A stretch of 64,000 nucleotides of DNA from CAZAMB01 sp964501365 (lineage in GTDB: Bacteria; Planctomycetota; Phycisphaerae; UBA1845), in NCBI GenBank assembly GCA_964501365.1, contig CAZCST010000020.1, positions 248,001-312,000 of the forward strand. Direction: 5' to 3'. The position numbers and the translations under genes were made by a program. The notes under the pieces were generated by a model. The model was not told the DNA's origin. It did not search any database and saw nothing but the letters and a program-made list of their open reading frames with translations. Shown here one piece after another: positions 49,175-58,404 of the stretch. The stretch's first letter is position 1. Each line of letters begins with the position of its first letter.

Positions 49175-52100
49175 ATGCAACTGAAACGCGTAACAGTCTG
49201 CGGTTTCAAGAGTTTCGCCGACAAGGTCGATTTTGAATTCGGCCCCGGCGTAACCTGCATCGTCGGCCCCAACGGCTGCGGCAAGAGCAACGTCGTCGAC
49301 GCCTTCAAGTGGGTGCTGGGCGAGCAGTCCGCCCGGTCGCTGCGCGGGCGGCAGATGGGCGACATGATCTTCAACGGCTCGACGACCCGTCGCAGCAGCA
49401 GCGTCGCCCAAGTCGATCTGCAATTCGACAATTCGGATCGCTCCATCCCCTACGATCAGCCGGAAGTCACTGTCAGCCGCAAGCTCTACCGCTCCGGCGA
49501 AAGTGAATACCTCATCAACGGAACGGTGGCCCGCCTGAAGGATATCCGCGAGATGTTTCTCGACACGGGCATCGGCGTGGACGCCTACTCGGTGATCGAG
49601 CAAGGCCGCGTGGACCAATTATTGCAAAGCAGCCCGGTAGAGCGCCGGATCATCTTTGAAGAAGCCGCCGGCATCAGCCGCTACAAAGCCCGCAAAAAGG
49701 AAGCCGAGCGGAAGCTCGAACGCACCAATCAAAACCTGCTTCGCGTTGCCGACGTGATTGAGGAATTGGAGAAGCGGCTCCGCAGCGTCAAATTGCAGGC
49801 CGGCAAGGCCCGCAACTACATGGAATATCAGGGGCGGCTCAACGAACTTCGTTCGAGCTTTGCGTTGGCCGAATACCACCGCTTCACCGTCGAACTCAAT
49901 CGACTCGGCAGAGAATCGCAGGAGCGGTCCGATGAAGTCACCGCGCTGCGAACGCAAATCGACCAGGCTGAGGCCGAGGAGTCGCAGGTCGCCCTGCAAA
50001 TCGATCGGCTCTCGCAGGAAATCAGTCAGGCCGACAACCAGCTTGTGCAGCTCAAGGCGAACATCGCTGCGCAGGACCAGCGTATTGACAGTTCGCGCCG
50101 GCGCATCGAAGAACAGTCCGTTTTGCAGACGCGGATCACGGAGCGGCTCGAGTCCGATCGCGTACGGCTCGAGGAACACCGCACCGAGCTGGAAACCGTA
50201 CAACATTCCGCGCACGAGCTACAGGAGCAGACCCACGCCTACCACGCGAAAATTGACGAACTCAATCGGCAGGACGCTGAACTCGCCCGAGACCTGACCC
50301 AGGCCCAAGCCATCCTCGAAGACGAAAAGGCGGGCATCATCGACCTGCTTCGCAAAAGTGCGCAAACGCACAACGAAATCGTGCGACTCAATACACACCG
50401 CGAATCACTCATCGGGCAAAAAGGCCGCCTCTCGCAGCGTGACGCACAAATCCGCGTCGAGCTGGAATCGTCGCTAAACCAGAAGGCCCAGCTTGAGCGC
50501 CGCTTGCAGGAGGTCGAATCGCTTATCGCCGAAGAGACCCAGCGCCTCGAGGAAAAGAAAGCGGAAGCGACCCGAACCAACGCCGTCAGGCAGGGCCTGG
50601 TGAACGAACTGGCCCGCGACAAGGAACGGCGAAGCGCATTGAAGTCGCGCAGTGATCTGCTTAGCGACCTGCAACGCAAGATGGACGGCGTCCGCGCCGG
50701 CGTCCGACAGGTCCTCGATACCGCGAAACGACAGCACGCATCGCCGTCCTACGCAAATATCACAGGTCTGCTGGCCGACGTATTTGAAACCGACGTCGCC
50801 AACGCCCGCGTGATCGAGGCCGCCCTGGGCGACTGGGACCAGCATCTGGTTCTGACCAACAGCGACGAAGTCTTTGCCGACCCCGCAATGTTCGCGTCGC
50901 TGCCCGGCAGGCTCACCGCGATCTGCGAAGATCGAATCCCCCCACTGCTCAACGCCGCGTCGCAGACCGATTTTTCGCAGCAGCCCGGCTTTGTGGCCCG
51001 CGCCATCGACTTGGTCCGCTTCGACGAGAAGTTTGAACGGCTCGCCCGGCATCTCTTCGGCAAGACAATTGTCGTGGACAACCTTGATTCGGCCCGCCGC
51101 ATGGCTCGCGCGGATGCGCTCAACCATCGGTTTGTGACGCTTGCCGGCGAAGTCGCGGAGGCCGATGGACGTGTTTCGCTCGGTCCAGCCGCCTCGGAGG
51201 CGGGACTCATCTCCCGCAAGAGCGAGCTGCGCGAGATTCAGCGCGAACTCGCGGGGGTGGACGACCGAATTGTCGGTGCGACCGATCGGCTCAATCGCAC
51301 CGAGGCCGAAATCAGCCATCTCGAACTCGTGCAACAGGAATTGCGGACCGCCATTTACGAGGCCAGCACTGCAAAGGTCACCGCCAATGCCGCCCTGCAA
51401 AACATCCGCGAGACGCTGCACCGGCTGACTCAGGAGCAGCCGCTCATCCTGGGCGAGGTGACGCTGCTCGAACAGCAAATCAATGAAGTGCTCGACAAGG
51501 CAGCCCAGGGCGGCAAGTCGCTCGAGGCCCTGGAACGCGAAAACAAGGAGCGTGAGAATCAGGTCTCCGCGCATCAGGAGCGCATCGACGCCGTGGTGGC
51601 CCGTCGCCGTGAATCGCAGGAGGAACTTACGCAGGCGAAAGTGGCCGCCGGACAACTCGCCGAAAAGCGGGCCGCCGCAGCCCAGACGATCAATACGCTG
51701 CGCCGCGCGATTCATGAACTCGAGCAATCCGTGGCCTCCGCGGACAACGACATCGAGCAGTGCCGCGGTAGAATTGCTGACGCACAGCAGACGATCGCCC
51801 AGGGCCGCGAACTGCTTGCAGAGCTTGCGGGCCAGCAGCAGTCGCTGGAGGCAGCCGCGTTGAAACTCCGCGATCAGCGCGAAGACAAACGGATGCGTCA
51901 GGACGAACTCTCGCAAATCGTCAAGGCCGCCCGCCAACGACTGAGCGCCGCCGAAACCCAGTTGCACGAACTCGAATTGGCCCGCAGCACCACAACGGTG
52001 CGCCGCGACGAACTCGTCGTGCGCATCGTCGAGGAAATGGGCATCAACCTCACCGAGCGCTACGAGAACTACGAGCACGCCGAACAGGACTGGGACCAGG

Positions 52101-52750
52101 TCACGGCTGAGATCACCGAGCTTCGCGGCAAGATGGAACGCCTCGGCAACGTCAACCTCGACGCCATCAACGAACTCGAAGAACTCGAAAAGCGTCACGC
52201 CTTCCTGAGCGGCCAGCGCGACGACCTCACCGAGGCCCACCGCCAGCTCCAGCAGCTAATCCTGCAGCTCAACCAAGAGTCGCAGCAGCGGTTCATGACC
52301 GCCTTCGACCAGATCACCGAAAATTTCCGCGCCCTGTTCCGCAAGCTCTTTGGCGGCGGCCGGGCCGACATCATCCTCGAAGACCGCGAAAACGTGCTCG
52401 ATTGCGGTATCGAAATCGTCGCCCAGCCCCCCGGCAAGGAATTGCAGGCGATTTCGCTCATGTCCGGCGGCGAAAAATCCATGACCGCGATCGCCCTGCT
52501 CATGAGCATCTTCAAGACGCGGCCCGCCCCCTTCGCCATCCTCGACGAAGTGGACGCCGCCCTCGATGAGGCCAACAACCACCGCTTCAACCGCATCGTC
52601 GAGGAATTCGTCAGCGAGGCCCAGTTCATCATCATCACGCACTCCAAGCGGACGATGAACATCGGCGACCGGTTGTACGGCATCACCATGCAGGAACCGG
52701 GCGTCTCCACCCGCGTCTCCGTCCAACTCGCCCAGGAAAAGGTCGCCTAG
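49175..52750 (+). CDS. smc: Chromosome segregation protein SMC
   Basis: A 1191-residue SMC ATPase. The start at 49175 (MQLKRVTVCGFKSFADKVDF) has GGAGG 10 bases upstream; the longer frame to 49064 is not supported. Walker A GPNGCGKSNVVDAFKWVL is at about residues 32-49. Two long coiled coils flank a hinge at about 520-680 (HASPSYANITGLLADVFETD, then LPGRLTAICEDRIPPLLNAA). The C-terminal head has the signature SLMSGGEKSMTAIALLMSIF and Walker B PFAILDEVDAALDEANNHRF. SMC with ScpA/ScpB compacts and separates chromosomes; neither scp gene is in the window. The hinge Gly cluster (LSLGPAAS-like) is atypical but still Gly-containing. Confidence 0.97.
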   Translation: MQLKRVTVCGFKSFADKVDFEFGPGVTCIVGPNGCGKSNVVDAFKWVLGEQSARSLRGRQMGDMIFNGSTTRRSSSVAQVDLQFDNSDRSIPYDQPEVTVSRKLYRSGESEYLINGTVARLKDIREMFLDTGIGVDAYSVIEQGRVDQLLQSSPVERRIIFEEAAGISRYKARKKEAERKLERTNQNLLRVADVIEELEKRLRSVKLQAGKARNYMEYQGRLNELRSSFALAEYHRFTVELNRLGRESQERSDEVTALRTQIDQAEAEESQVALQIDRLSQEISQADNQLVQLKANIAAQDQRIDSSRRRIEEQSVLQTRITERLESDRVRLEEHRTELETVQHSAHELQEQTHAYHAKIDELNRQDAELARDLTQAQAILEDEKAGIIDLLRKSAQTHNEIVRLNTHRESLIGQKGRLSQRDAQIRVELESSLNQKAQLERRLQEVESLIAEETQRLEEKKAEATRTNAVRQGLVNELARDKERRSALKSRSDLLSDLQRKMDGVRAGVRQVLDTAKRQHASPSYANITGLLADVFETDVANARVIEAALGDWDQHLVLTNSDEVFADPAMFASLPGRLTAICEDRIPPLLNAASQTDFSQQPGFVARAIDLVRFDEKFERLARHLFGKTIVVDNLDSARRMARADALNHRFVTLAGEVAEADGRVSLGPAASEAGLISRKSELREIQRELAGVDDRIVGATDRLNRTEAEISHLELVQQELRTAIYEASTAKVTANAALQNIRETLHRLTQEQPLILGEVTLLEQQINEVLDKAAQGGKSLEALERENKERENQVSAHQERIDAVVARRRESQEELTQAKVAAGQLAEKRAAAAQTINTLRRAIHELEQSVASADNDIEQCRGRIADAQQTIAQGRELLAELAGQQQSLEAAALKLRDQREDKRMRQDELSQIVKAARQRLSAAETQLHELELARSTTTVRRDELVVRIVEEMGINLTERYENYEHAEQDWDQVTAEITELRGKMERLGNVNLDAINELEELEKRHAFLSGQRDDLTEAHRQLQQLILQLNQESQQRFMTAFDQITENFRALFRKLFGGGRADIILEDRENVLDCGIEIVAQPPGKELQAISLMSGGEKSMTAIALLMSIFKTRPAPFAILDEVDAALDEANNHRFNRIVEEFVSEAQFIIITHSKRTMNIGDRLYGITMQEPGVSTRVSVQLAQEKVA

Positions 52751-52790
52751 CGAGCCGCGAACTTCAGCTCGCGAAAATCCACCGACCCCG

Positions 52791-52818
52791 AAGGGGTCAA
52801 AGATAGTAGCCGGGGGTT
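52791..52818. repeat. Dispersed repeat, family B copy 2 (28 identical bases)
   Basis: Identical in all 28 positions to the reverse complement of 26939-26966. Both copies sit beside a hairpin of CCCC/GGGG type. The element lies 41 bases after the smc stop. Confidence 0.85.
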
Positions 52819-52872
52819 AGCAAGCTCGGGTCGCGAGCGTAGCGCCCCCCCCGGACAGCAACCCCAAATAAA

Positions 52873-52912
52873 CTCTCCCCTCTCCTCACGGGAGAGGGGT
52901 CGGGGGTGAGGG
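52873..52912. repeat. Dispersed CT/GA-rich palindrome, family C copy 2
   Basis: CTCTCCCCTCTCC pairs with GGGAGAGGGG in a near-perfect stem. A second, different element (CCTTGGCAAGGGGGG at about 52926-52941) follows within 20 bases. Confidence 0.6.
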
Positions 52913-53332
52913 CCGAACGCCTCCCACCTTGGCAAGGGGGGACATAGGGGGTCGGGCGGGGGCCGAATCGGTACCGCGACCGTGAGGGAGCGGGGTTGAC
53001 CAGTTGTGCCGCTTCGGGGCCTGAATCGACGGGCGAAGCAGGGAACGCCGGAGGCTCCGCGAAGGAGGGACGAAGAGGTCGGCGCGGGGGGGAAAACCGC
53101 ACTGGCAGCGTCCCAGAGCGGTTTTGGAGCCGAGGATGGGTTCGTTCCGTCAATTTTCAATCCAGAGGAAAAAGCGGGGATCGGGTCGGTCCACAATCGC
53201 GAAATGAGAGCGGCCAGAATCGCAAGTTGAAAGTAGTCCGCACGATGACTCATCACCAAGATAACAGGCGGGGCGCGCGCAGATTTTTGAAGAAATGCGA
53301 TCAGCGAAAGCGAGGAAGTGATACGCATCCCA

Positions 53333-54381
53333 TTATTTATCAGCGCTTTGTAGATAGGGTGCTGCGCAGACGGTTTTGATCGTTTCGGGGTTGAGGCAGG
53401 ATTGTCGCCAGGCATGGACGGCCGCCTGCATCAGGGATTCGTAATTGCGATATGCGCGGTTGGCCCAGTAGTGACTTCGCAAGTAGTGCCACAGATTCTC
53501 AACGGGATTGAGCTCCGGAGAATAGGGTGGCAGCTCCATGAGCGTGATGTTGGGGGGAACCTTCAATGCTTTGGCCGTGTGGAAGCCTGCCTGGTCCCAG
53601 ATCAGCACGGCGTGCACACCGGGAGTGAGCTCTTGTGCGAACTGGGCGAGGAATTGATTGACGATATGGGTGTCCAGGTAGGGAGCGAGCAGTCCAACGC
53701 TCTGTCCACTCTGAGGACAGATGCCCGCGAGCACGTAGAGGTAGTCGTACTGCGTCTGCCGCACCGCCCGGGGACGCGAGCCGGTTCTGGCCCACACGCG
53801 GGTCAGCGTGACCTGTTGTCCGAAGCGCGCTTCGTCCTGGAACCAAACCTCCACGCGCTGCCGGGGATGGTCCGCGCGGACGGTCTCGATCTGTGCCACG
53901 ACGTTTTTTTAAAAGCTTCCTGAGCGTGGGGATCGGCTTTTTGATGTCGGGGACGCGACATCAGACAACTATAGCCCAGACGATGAAGCAAGGCATACAC
54001 CCCGTTGAGGTGATACAGCTTGCCGAATTCCTTTTGCAAGATGCGTTGAATATCCTTCCCTCGAAGCGTGCAAACTTCGTCTTCTACGCGCGGCAGCGCC
54101 TCCATGCGTGCACACAGCCGATCGCGTTCCTCAAGGGTGAGTTTCTCCCGCCGTCCTTGTCCGGGGCGGCGACGCAATCCTTCCACGCCCGATTGGTTGT
54201 AGCGACGCACCCATTCTTGAACCGGCCGCCGTGAGGCATCGAGCGCGGCGGCAATCTCGTCGGCCGTGCGACCTTGCTTGGCCAGCACCAGGGCCTGCAG
54301 CCGAACTCGCATCCGCCCATCCTTCTGCGAACGAGCCGCACGCCGCAATTCGTCCAGTCCATGACGATCTTCCACATGCAT
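53333..54381 (-). CDS. IS630-family transposase, made by -1 frameshift of two overlapping frames
   Basis: The first frame (54381 to 53803) encodes an N-terminal helix-turn-helix region (KQGRTADEIAAALDASRRPV, VQEWVRRYNQSGVEGLRRRP). The second (53899 to 53333) encodes the DDE catalytic domain: first Asp in FQDEARFG, second Asp in LIWDQAGFHTA, and Glu in SPELNPVENLWHYLRS. They overlap at an A7 run (53904-53910 on this strand, reading TTTTAAAAAAAC), where slipping back one base joins them to a protein of about 348 residues, normal for IS630. The start ATG at 54381 has AAGGAG about 11 bases away. No inactivating stop or deletion was found. Activity is likely but not proven. Confidence 0.9.
53904..53910 (-). 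promoter_or_regulatory. A7 slippery site for -1 ribosomal frameshift
   Basis: The run of seven A residues (read on the minus strand) lies where the transposase passes from its first to its second frame. Reading the Lys codons AAA AAA and then slipping back one base gives AAC GTC GTG in the second frame. This type of programmed frameshift is common in insertion sequences. Confidence 0.75.
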
Positions 54382-54468
54382 CCTGCATCTCCTTCAAAAA
54401 GAGTCGGATGCATTGTGCGCAAATTAAAGCCTGGCGCTAGGGCGCGCTATTAATTCTTGGGATTGGTA

Positions 54469-54885
54469 TGAGTTCATAGCCCCAACCATGAAGAGGTAGG
54501 TTGCGGGCCACCTGGGAGTGTTTTACCCTCACCCTACCCTCTCCCTACCAGGGAGACGGGGTTTGGCGCACAGCCGAGGCCAGTCCACAACTCGAGCGTA
54601 GGTCACAACTCGAGAGCAGACCACGATCGTGGCTCACAAACGAGGGCGAAACATCAAGAGTTGAGCCTGCGCGGGAGACGGGGCCCGATGCAGGATGCGT
54701 TGAAATCAAGCTACAAACGCAGGCTCTACCCCCTGAACCACGACAATCCTGACACGGCGTCACCATGTCCCTCCCCTGACGCCAGATTGTCATCCCGTCA
54801 TAGAAATAGACACCCAGCCGCCTGCATTTGACACGATTTCCGCCTCTTTTCGTCAAACCCCTAAGGATGTTCCCTTGTTTCCCTG
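54469..54885. other. 417-base gap with repeats, no gene seen
   Basis: It contains a third family C palindrome (54526-54561), two direct copies of CACAACTCGAG (about 54584 and 54603) and an inverted repeat GAGCCTGCG / CGCAGGCTC (about 54664 and 54718) that superficially resembles a tRNA but lacks the cloverleaf. It should also hold the promoter of the ECF gene. Confidence 0.5.
54526..54561. repeat. Dispersed CT/GA-rich palindrome, family C copy 3
   Basis: CCCTCACCCTACCCTCTCCC pairs with GGGAGACGGGG in an imperfect stem, of the same type as 41171-41206 and 52873-52912. It lies 59 bases outside the IS630 element. Confidence 0.55.
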
Positions 54886-55497
54886 ATGGAGATTTGCGAT
54901 AATGCGGCTGTGTCAACTGTCGGTACCACGCGCCTTTCGTTTTTGGGCCGGCTTCGTGACCGCGCAAATCCCGTCGCGTGGCATGAATTCAACCATCGGT
55001 ATGGAGAGTTGTTATACCGATATGCCCGGCGACGCGGCGCGTCACATCTGGAAGCCGAGGATGTCGCCCAAGAAGTCACGTTGTATCTTTTCAAGGCTCT
55101 GGAACGATTTGAATACAACCCTGCGCGAGGCCGCTTTCGGGGATACCTCCATTGCGCGGTCGTAAATTCTCTGACGCGCCGAAGGTTGAAAAATGCCCGT
55201 CAGGAGAAATTCATCAACCCGGAGATGCTCGATGCCCTGACAGACCAGACCCAGCCGTCTGACGAGCAATGGGATCGGGAATGGCAGCTACACAAACTAC
55301 GAACAGCGTTGCAATCGATTGCTCATGAATTTGAACCAGTGACGTTAAACGTTTTTCGTGCGCATGTGTTGTTCGGGTGGAGCGTGGATGAAACGGCCGT
55401 CAAACTGGAGGTATCCAAGAGCAGCGTCTATCAGGCTAAATGTCGGGTGCTCAAGCGGTTACGGGAGCAAATCGAAGAAATGGACCGCGAAGAGTAG
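54886..55497 (+). CDS. ECF-type RNA polymerase sigma factor
   Basis: A 203-residue sigma factor. Region 2 is at about residues 35-100 (YRYARRRGASHLEAEDVAQE, VTLYLFKALERFEYNP, FRGYLHCAVVNSLTRR), with the -10 recognition helix motif DVAQEV. Region 4 is at about 140-200 (VTLNVFRAHVLFGWSVDETA, VKLEVSKSSVYQAKCRVLKR). No anti-sigma factor adjoins it; instead a Ser/Thr kinase gene begins 66 bases after its stop. This ECF-kinase pairing is a known planctomycete arrangement in which the kinase is thought to control the sigma factor. The start ATG at 54886 lacks a strong ribosome site; other starts are possible. Confidence 0.92.
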   Translation: MEICDNAAVSTVGTTRLSFLGRLRDRANPVAWHEFNHRYGELLYRYARRRGASHLEAEDVAQEVTLYLFKALERFEYNPARGRFRGYLHCAVVNSLTRRRLKNARQEKFINPEMLDALTDQTQPSDEQWDREWQLHKLRTALQSIAHEFEPVTLNVFRAHVLFGWSVDETAVKLEVSKSSVYQAKCRVLKRLREQIEEMDREE

Positions 55498-55563
55498 GAG
55501 CCTGCGAATCCGAAGTTGCTGATCGTTGCAGGCCCGGCGTGAACAGATGTCAAATTCACGTTC

Positions 55564-58404
55564 ATGTCGCCTATTTTCATTACAGATGGGGATCAAAAAC
55601 GATCACCCACCTTCAGGGGAAATGCCGTCGTGTCCCACGCGTCTGCACAACATGGTAGTTCGTTCTCACCGGCGGATAGGCTCGAATCGGCCACGGAGAT
55701 CATTGATTCGCAGGCGGACACCCTTCTGATCAGCGATCTTCGGGAGGCATTGGGGTACACGTCGTATGTGAACTTAAAAGCTCACCCATTGGGGCCGGCG
55801 GCGGGCGACGGAAAACGCTTCGATGCGCATACCTCCGCACTGGCCCCCGGGCCACTGGGCGAATTTGAAATCATTGATGAGATCGGTCGCGGCGGGATGG
55901 GGATCGTATACCGTGCCCGGCAGCCGTCGCTGGGGCGCGAAGTCGCCATCAAGATTCTCAACGGTCAATTCGCATCGTCGGGTTTCCGGCTGGAGCGATT
56001 TCGAACCGAGACCCGGGCCATTGCGCGACTTAACCACCCCAACATCGTGCCTATTTACGCACAGGGGGAATGCGGCTCGACGTATTACTACGCGATGGGC
56101 CTGGTCAAGGGATGCAGCCTGGACGTTGCCATCCATCAGCGGCCCGAGATGTTGAGTTCGACGGCGCTGCATCGGAATTCCACACTCAGCAACAATATTT
56201 CCGGTGGGCTTTCGCCATCGGCAGCCTCCGTGGGTGAGACGACCGGCGAGGCCGACGTAACGCCCCCCCCACCTCGAACCGCAGAGGACTATCGACACCT
56301 TGCTGTGCTCCTGGCGGACGTCGCCGACGGACTGGGACATGCCCACGACCACGGCGTCATTCACCGCGACGTGAAGCCGCAAAACCTTCTGGTAAGCGCG
56401 GATGGGCGGATGTACGTAAGCGATTTTGGTCTGTCGCGTCTGCTCGATGAGCCGCGTCTTACGCTGACCGGCGAATTGATGGGGACGCCCGCGTACCTAT
56501 CGCCCGAGCAGGTGCGCGGCGACGAGTCTCAAATTGATCATCGGACGGATATCTACTCACTGGGCGTGACGCTGTACGAAATCCTCTGTGGACGGCGCCC
56601 ATTTCAGGCACGAAACCGGGATCAGGTCATTCGCTCGATCTGCAACGATGAACCGGTGAGGCCACGAAGTATCGACCGGCACATTCCACCCGACCTCGAG
56701 ACGATATGCCTGCGAGCCATCGCCAAGGAACCAAAGCGGCGCTTTGCCACTGCGCATGAGATGGCCGAAGAGCTCCGCCGCGTAGCCGCCTGCAAGACCA
56801 TCCATAGCAAGGCGCCCAACTGGGGCAGTCGTGCCGTTCGTGGAATGGGCCGCCATCGAGGCGTGATCGGGATTGGTTTGTTGACAGCACTTTGCCTTGT
56901 GCTGGGTTCCGGCTATTCACTGAGCTATTTCGCGTCCCGGCGCGATCAATCGAACGCCCTGTTGCAGCAGGCATACGAACAACTTGTGTACTTCGACTAC
57001 CGATCTCCGCAATTGGTCGCCAACCAGGTGGACAAAGCGGAGGCTCTGGGGGCCGACCCGCTGCAACTTGATATGGTCAAGGCATTGATGAGTCTGGGGA
57101 GATCGGACAACCCGGACGCGATCAGTCGTCTGCGAAGCGTCGTTAATAGGTCCTCCAGCAGCGCGGATTCAAGTCCAAAATACCTTCTTGCGTGGGCGTT
57201 GTGGCGCGATCATCAAACGGCGGAATCACGGGCCGTGTTTGAACAGGCGTCGGCGGTCGGCGAGCCAACGAAACCCGACGAGTGGTTTTTCCGGGGTCTG
57301 GCATCACATTTTGACCGGCCCAACCTTGCGCTGGAGGCGTATCAACGGGCGAACGAACTGCGTGCCGCAAAACAATTGTTTTTTCCGCAGGCAATCCTGC
57401 ACCTTGCCCGGGCGTACAACCAGCAAATGTATTCCGCGCGCGACGACGGGGTTTTCGAATCGGCGCAGGCGATCTTGATGCAGTTAATCAAGCAGGGGCA
57501 CTACCGCGCATACCCCTACTACCTGCTCTCGATCACGCAGCGGCTTTCCGGAGACATTCAAGGGGTTGCGCTGGGCAGCGATTCGCCGCAGGTCCAAACG
57601 CGTTACCGGGACGCGTTGGAATCGGCGCGTCAGGGTCAACAAGTGGACCCCAATGACGAGCGCCCCATTACCGCTGAGGCCGAGTGCCTCGAGCGGCTCG
57701 ACCTCCTGGCGGACGCACTTGAGGCCCGCAACCGAGCGTTTGCAATCGCAAGCACGGAGTCCAATCGCTGCGAGGCGTTGCACTATCGCTGGCGGCTGCA
57801 TTACTGGTTGGACAATTTTGAGGCGGCGCAGAAGGACATTGCATCCCATGCCCAGTGCATGCCGGACAGCCTTCCCTACGCTCACGTTTATCATTCCTGG
57901 GTGGCGGCAGAGGCCGGCGACGTTGATCAAGCTCTTGCGGAGGCGCGGGCACCGGCAAGCGAAGCGCCGGATGATGCACAAGCCGTGCTCTGGTCGGCGG
58001 CGTGCCTGCAATTTCTGGGTCATGCCGGGGAAGCGATGTCACTTCTGGAAAAGAAGCGCGACGCTGTGCGAATGAACGCCAACCTTGTGCCGCCGCAAAG
58101 CGAAGCGTGGATGAGCGCATTATTCGATTTTGCGATGAGCCGGCGCACGCTGGAAGAATTGCTGGCACTTGCTGACAAGTCGCAGGAGCCTAGAAAATTG
58201 CGGGCGGAGGGGTTCTTCCACGCCGCGATGAAGGCGTTGGGGCGCGGGGAAATCGGTGAAGCGAAACTCCGGCTGGAGCAGGCCGTTTCTTGTTTCGACA
58301 GCGAAGTTCGGTACACCTATCACGCAAGGACGCTGCTTGAACGGATGGAGAAAGATGCGCATTGGCCGCATTGGCTGGAGGAGAAAGATGCAAATCAGAA
58401 CTAG
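55564..58404 (+). CDS. Membrane Ser/Thr protein kinase with extracytoplasmic TPR-like domain
   Basis: A 946-residue Hanks-type kinase. The kinase domain (about 100-405) has the Gly loop IGRGGMGIVYRARQ, the catalytic Lys130 (VAIKIL), HRDVKPQNLL (267-276), DFGLSR (287-292) and the PEQ motif (MGTPAYLSPEQVRGD). An insertion of about 50 Ser/Thr/Pro-rich residues lies between the hinge and the catalytic loop (residues 190-240). One membrane helix at about 434-452 (IGIGLLTALCLVLGSGYSLS) is followed by 490 residues of TPR-like helices outside. It lies 66 bases after the ECF gene and overlaps the next secreted-protein gene. The start is uncertain; ATG 55564 is the first. Confidence 0.93.
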   Translation: MSPIFITDGDQKRSPTFRGNAVVSHASAQHGSSFSPADRLESATEIIDSQADTLLISDLREALGYTSYVNLKAHPLGPAAGDGKRFDAHTSALAPGPLGEFEIIDEIGRGGMGIVYRARQPSLGREVAIKILNGQFASSGFRLERFRTETRAIARLNHPNIVPIYAQGECGSTYYYAMGLVKGCSLDVAIHQRPEMLSSTALHRNSTLSNNISGGLSPSAASVGETTGEADVTPPPPRTAEDYRHLAVLLADVADGLGHAHDHGVIHRDVKPQNLLVSADGRMYVSDFGLSRLLDEPRLTLTGELMGTPAYLSPEQVRGDESQIDHRTDIYSLGVTLYEILCGRRPFQARNRDQVIRSICNDEPVRPRSIDRHIPPDLETICLRAIAKEPKRRFATAHEMAEELRRVAACKTIHSKAPNWGSRAVRGMGRHRGVIGIGLLTALCLVLGSGYSLSYFASRRDQSNALLQQAYEQLVYFDYRSPQLVANQVDKAEALGADPLQLDMVKALMSLGRSDNPDAISRLRSVVNRSSSSADSSPKYLLAWALWRDHQTAESRAVFEQASAVGEPTKPDEWFFRGLASHFDRPNLALEAYQRANELRAAKQLFFPQAILHLARAYNQQMYSARDDGVFESAQAILMQLIKQGHYRAYPYYLLSITQRLSGDIQGVALGSDSPQVQTRYRDALESARQGQQVDPNDERPITAEAECLERLDLLADALEARNRAFAIASTESNRCEALHYRWRLHYWLDNFEAAQKDIASHAQCMPDSLPYAHVYHSWVAAEAGDVDQALAEARAPASEAPDDAQAVLWSAACLQFLGHAGEAMSLLEKKRDAVRMNANLVPPQSEAWMSALFDFAMSRRTLEELLALADKSQEPRKLRAEGFFHAAMKALGRGEIGEAKLRLEQAVSCFDSEVRYTYHARTLLERMEKDAHWPHWLEEKDANQN

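Larger units (their letters stand above)
52751..53323. other. Gene-poor stretch rich in dispersed repeats
   Basis: It lies between smc and the IS630-like element. It contains the second copy of repeat family B (52785-52860, with the 28 bases at 52791-52818 identical to 26939-26966 reversed), family C copies at 52873-52912 and a related TTGGCAAGGGGGGAC-type element at 52920-52957. No tRNA and no credible gene are seen; frames here are overlapping and lack starts. Confidence 0.6.
53324..54466 (-). mobile_element. IS630-family insertion sequence, apparently intact
   Basis: About 1143 bases. The ends are imperfect inverted repeats: from the left ATACGCATCCCATTATTTAT and from the right (reverse complement) ATACCAATCCCAAGAATTAA, agreeing at 18 of 26 positions when extended. 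Each end is bordered by TA (53322-53323 and 54467-54468), as expected for IS630, which duplicates a TA target. The two-frame transposase between them has its DDE residues and a frameshift site. It lies in a repeat-rich gap between smc and the ECF gene. Confidence 0.85.

Noticed and set aside
50474..52240. 588-residue frame on the minus strand inside smc
   Set aside because: It is antisense to a complete SMC protein with all motifs; there is no ribosome site or family match.
54690..54760. tRNA-like sequence on the minus strand (GGTTCAGGGGGTAGAGC)
   Set aside because: A D-arm-like string occurs, but the acceptor, anticodon and T arms do not pair; it overlaps a simple inverted repeat instead.
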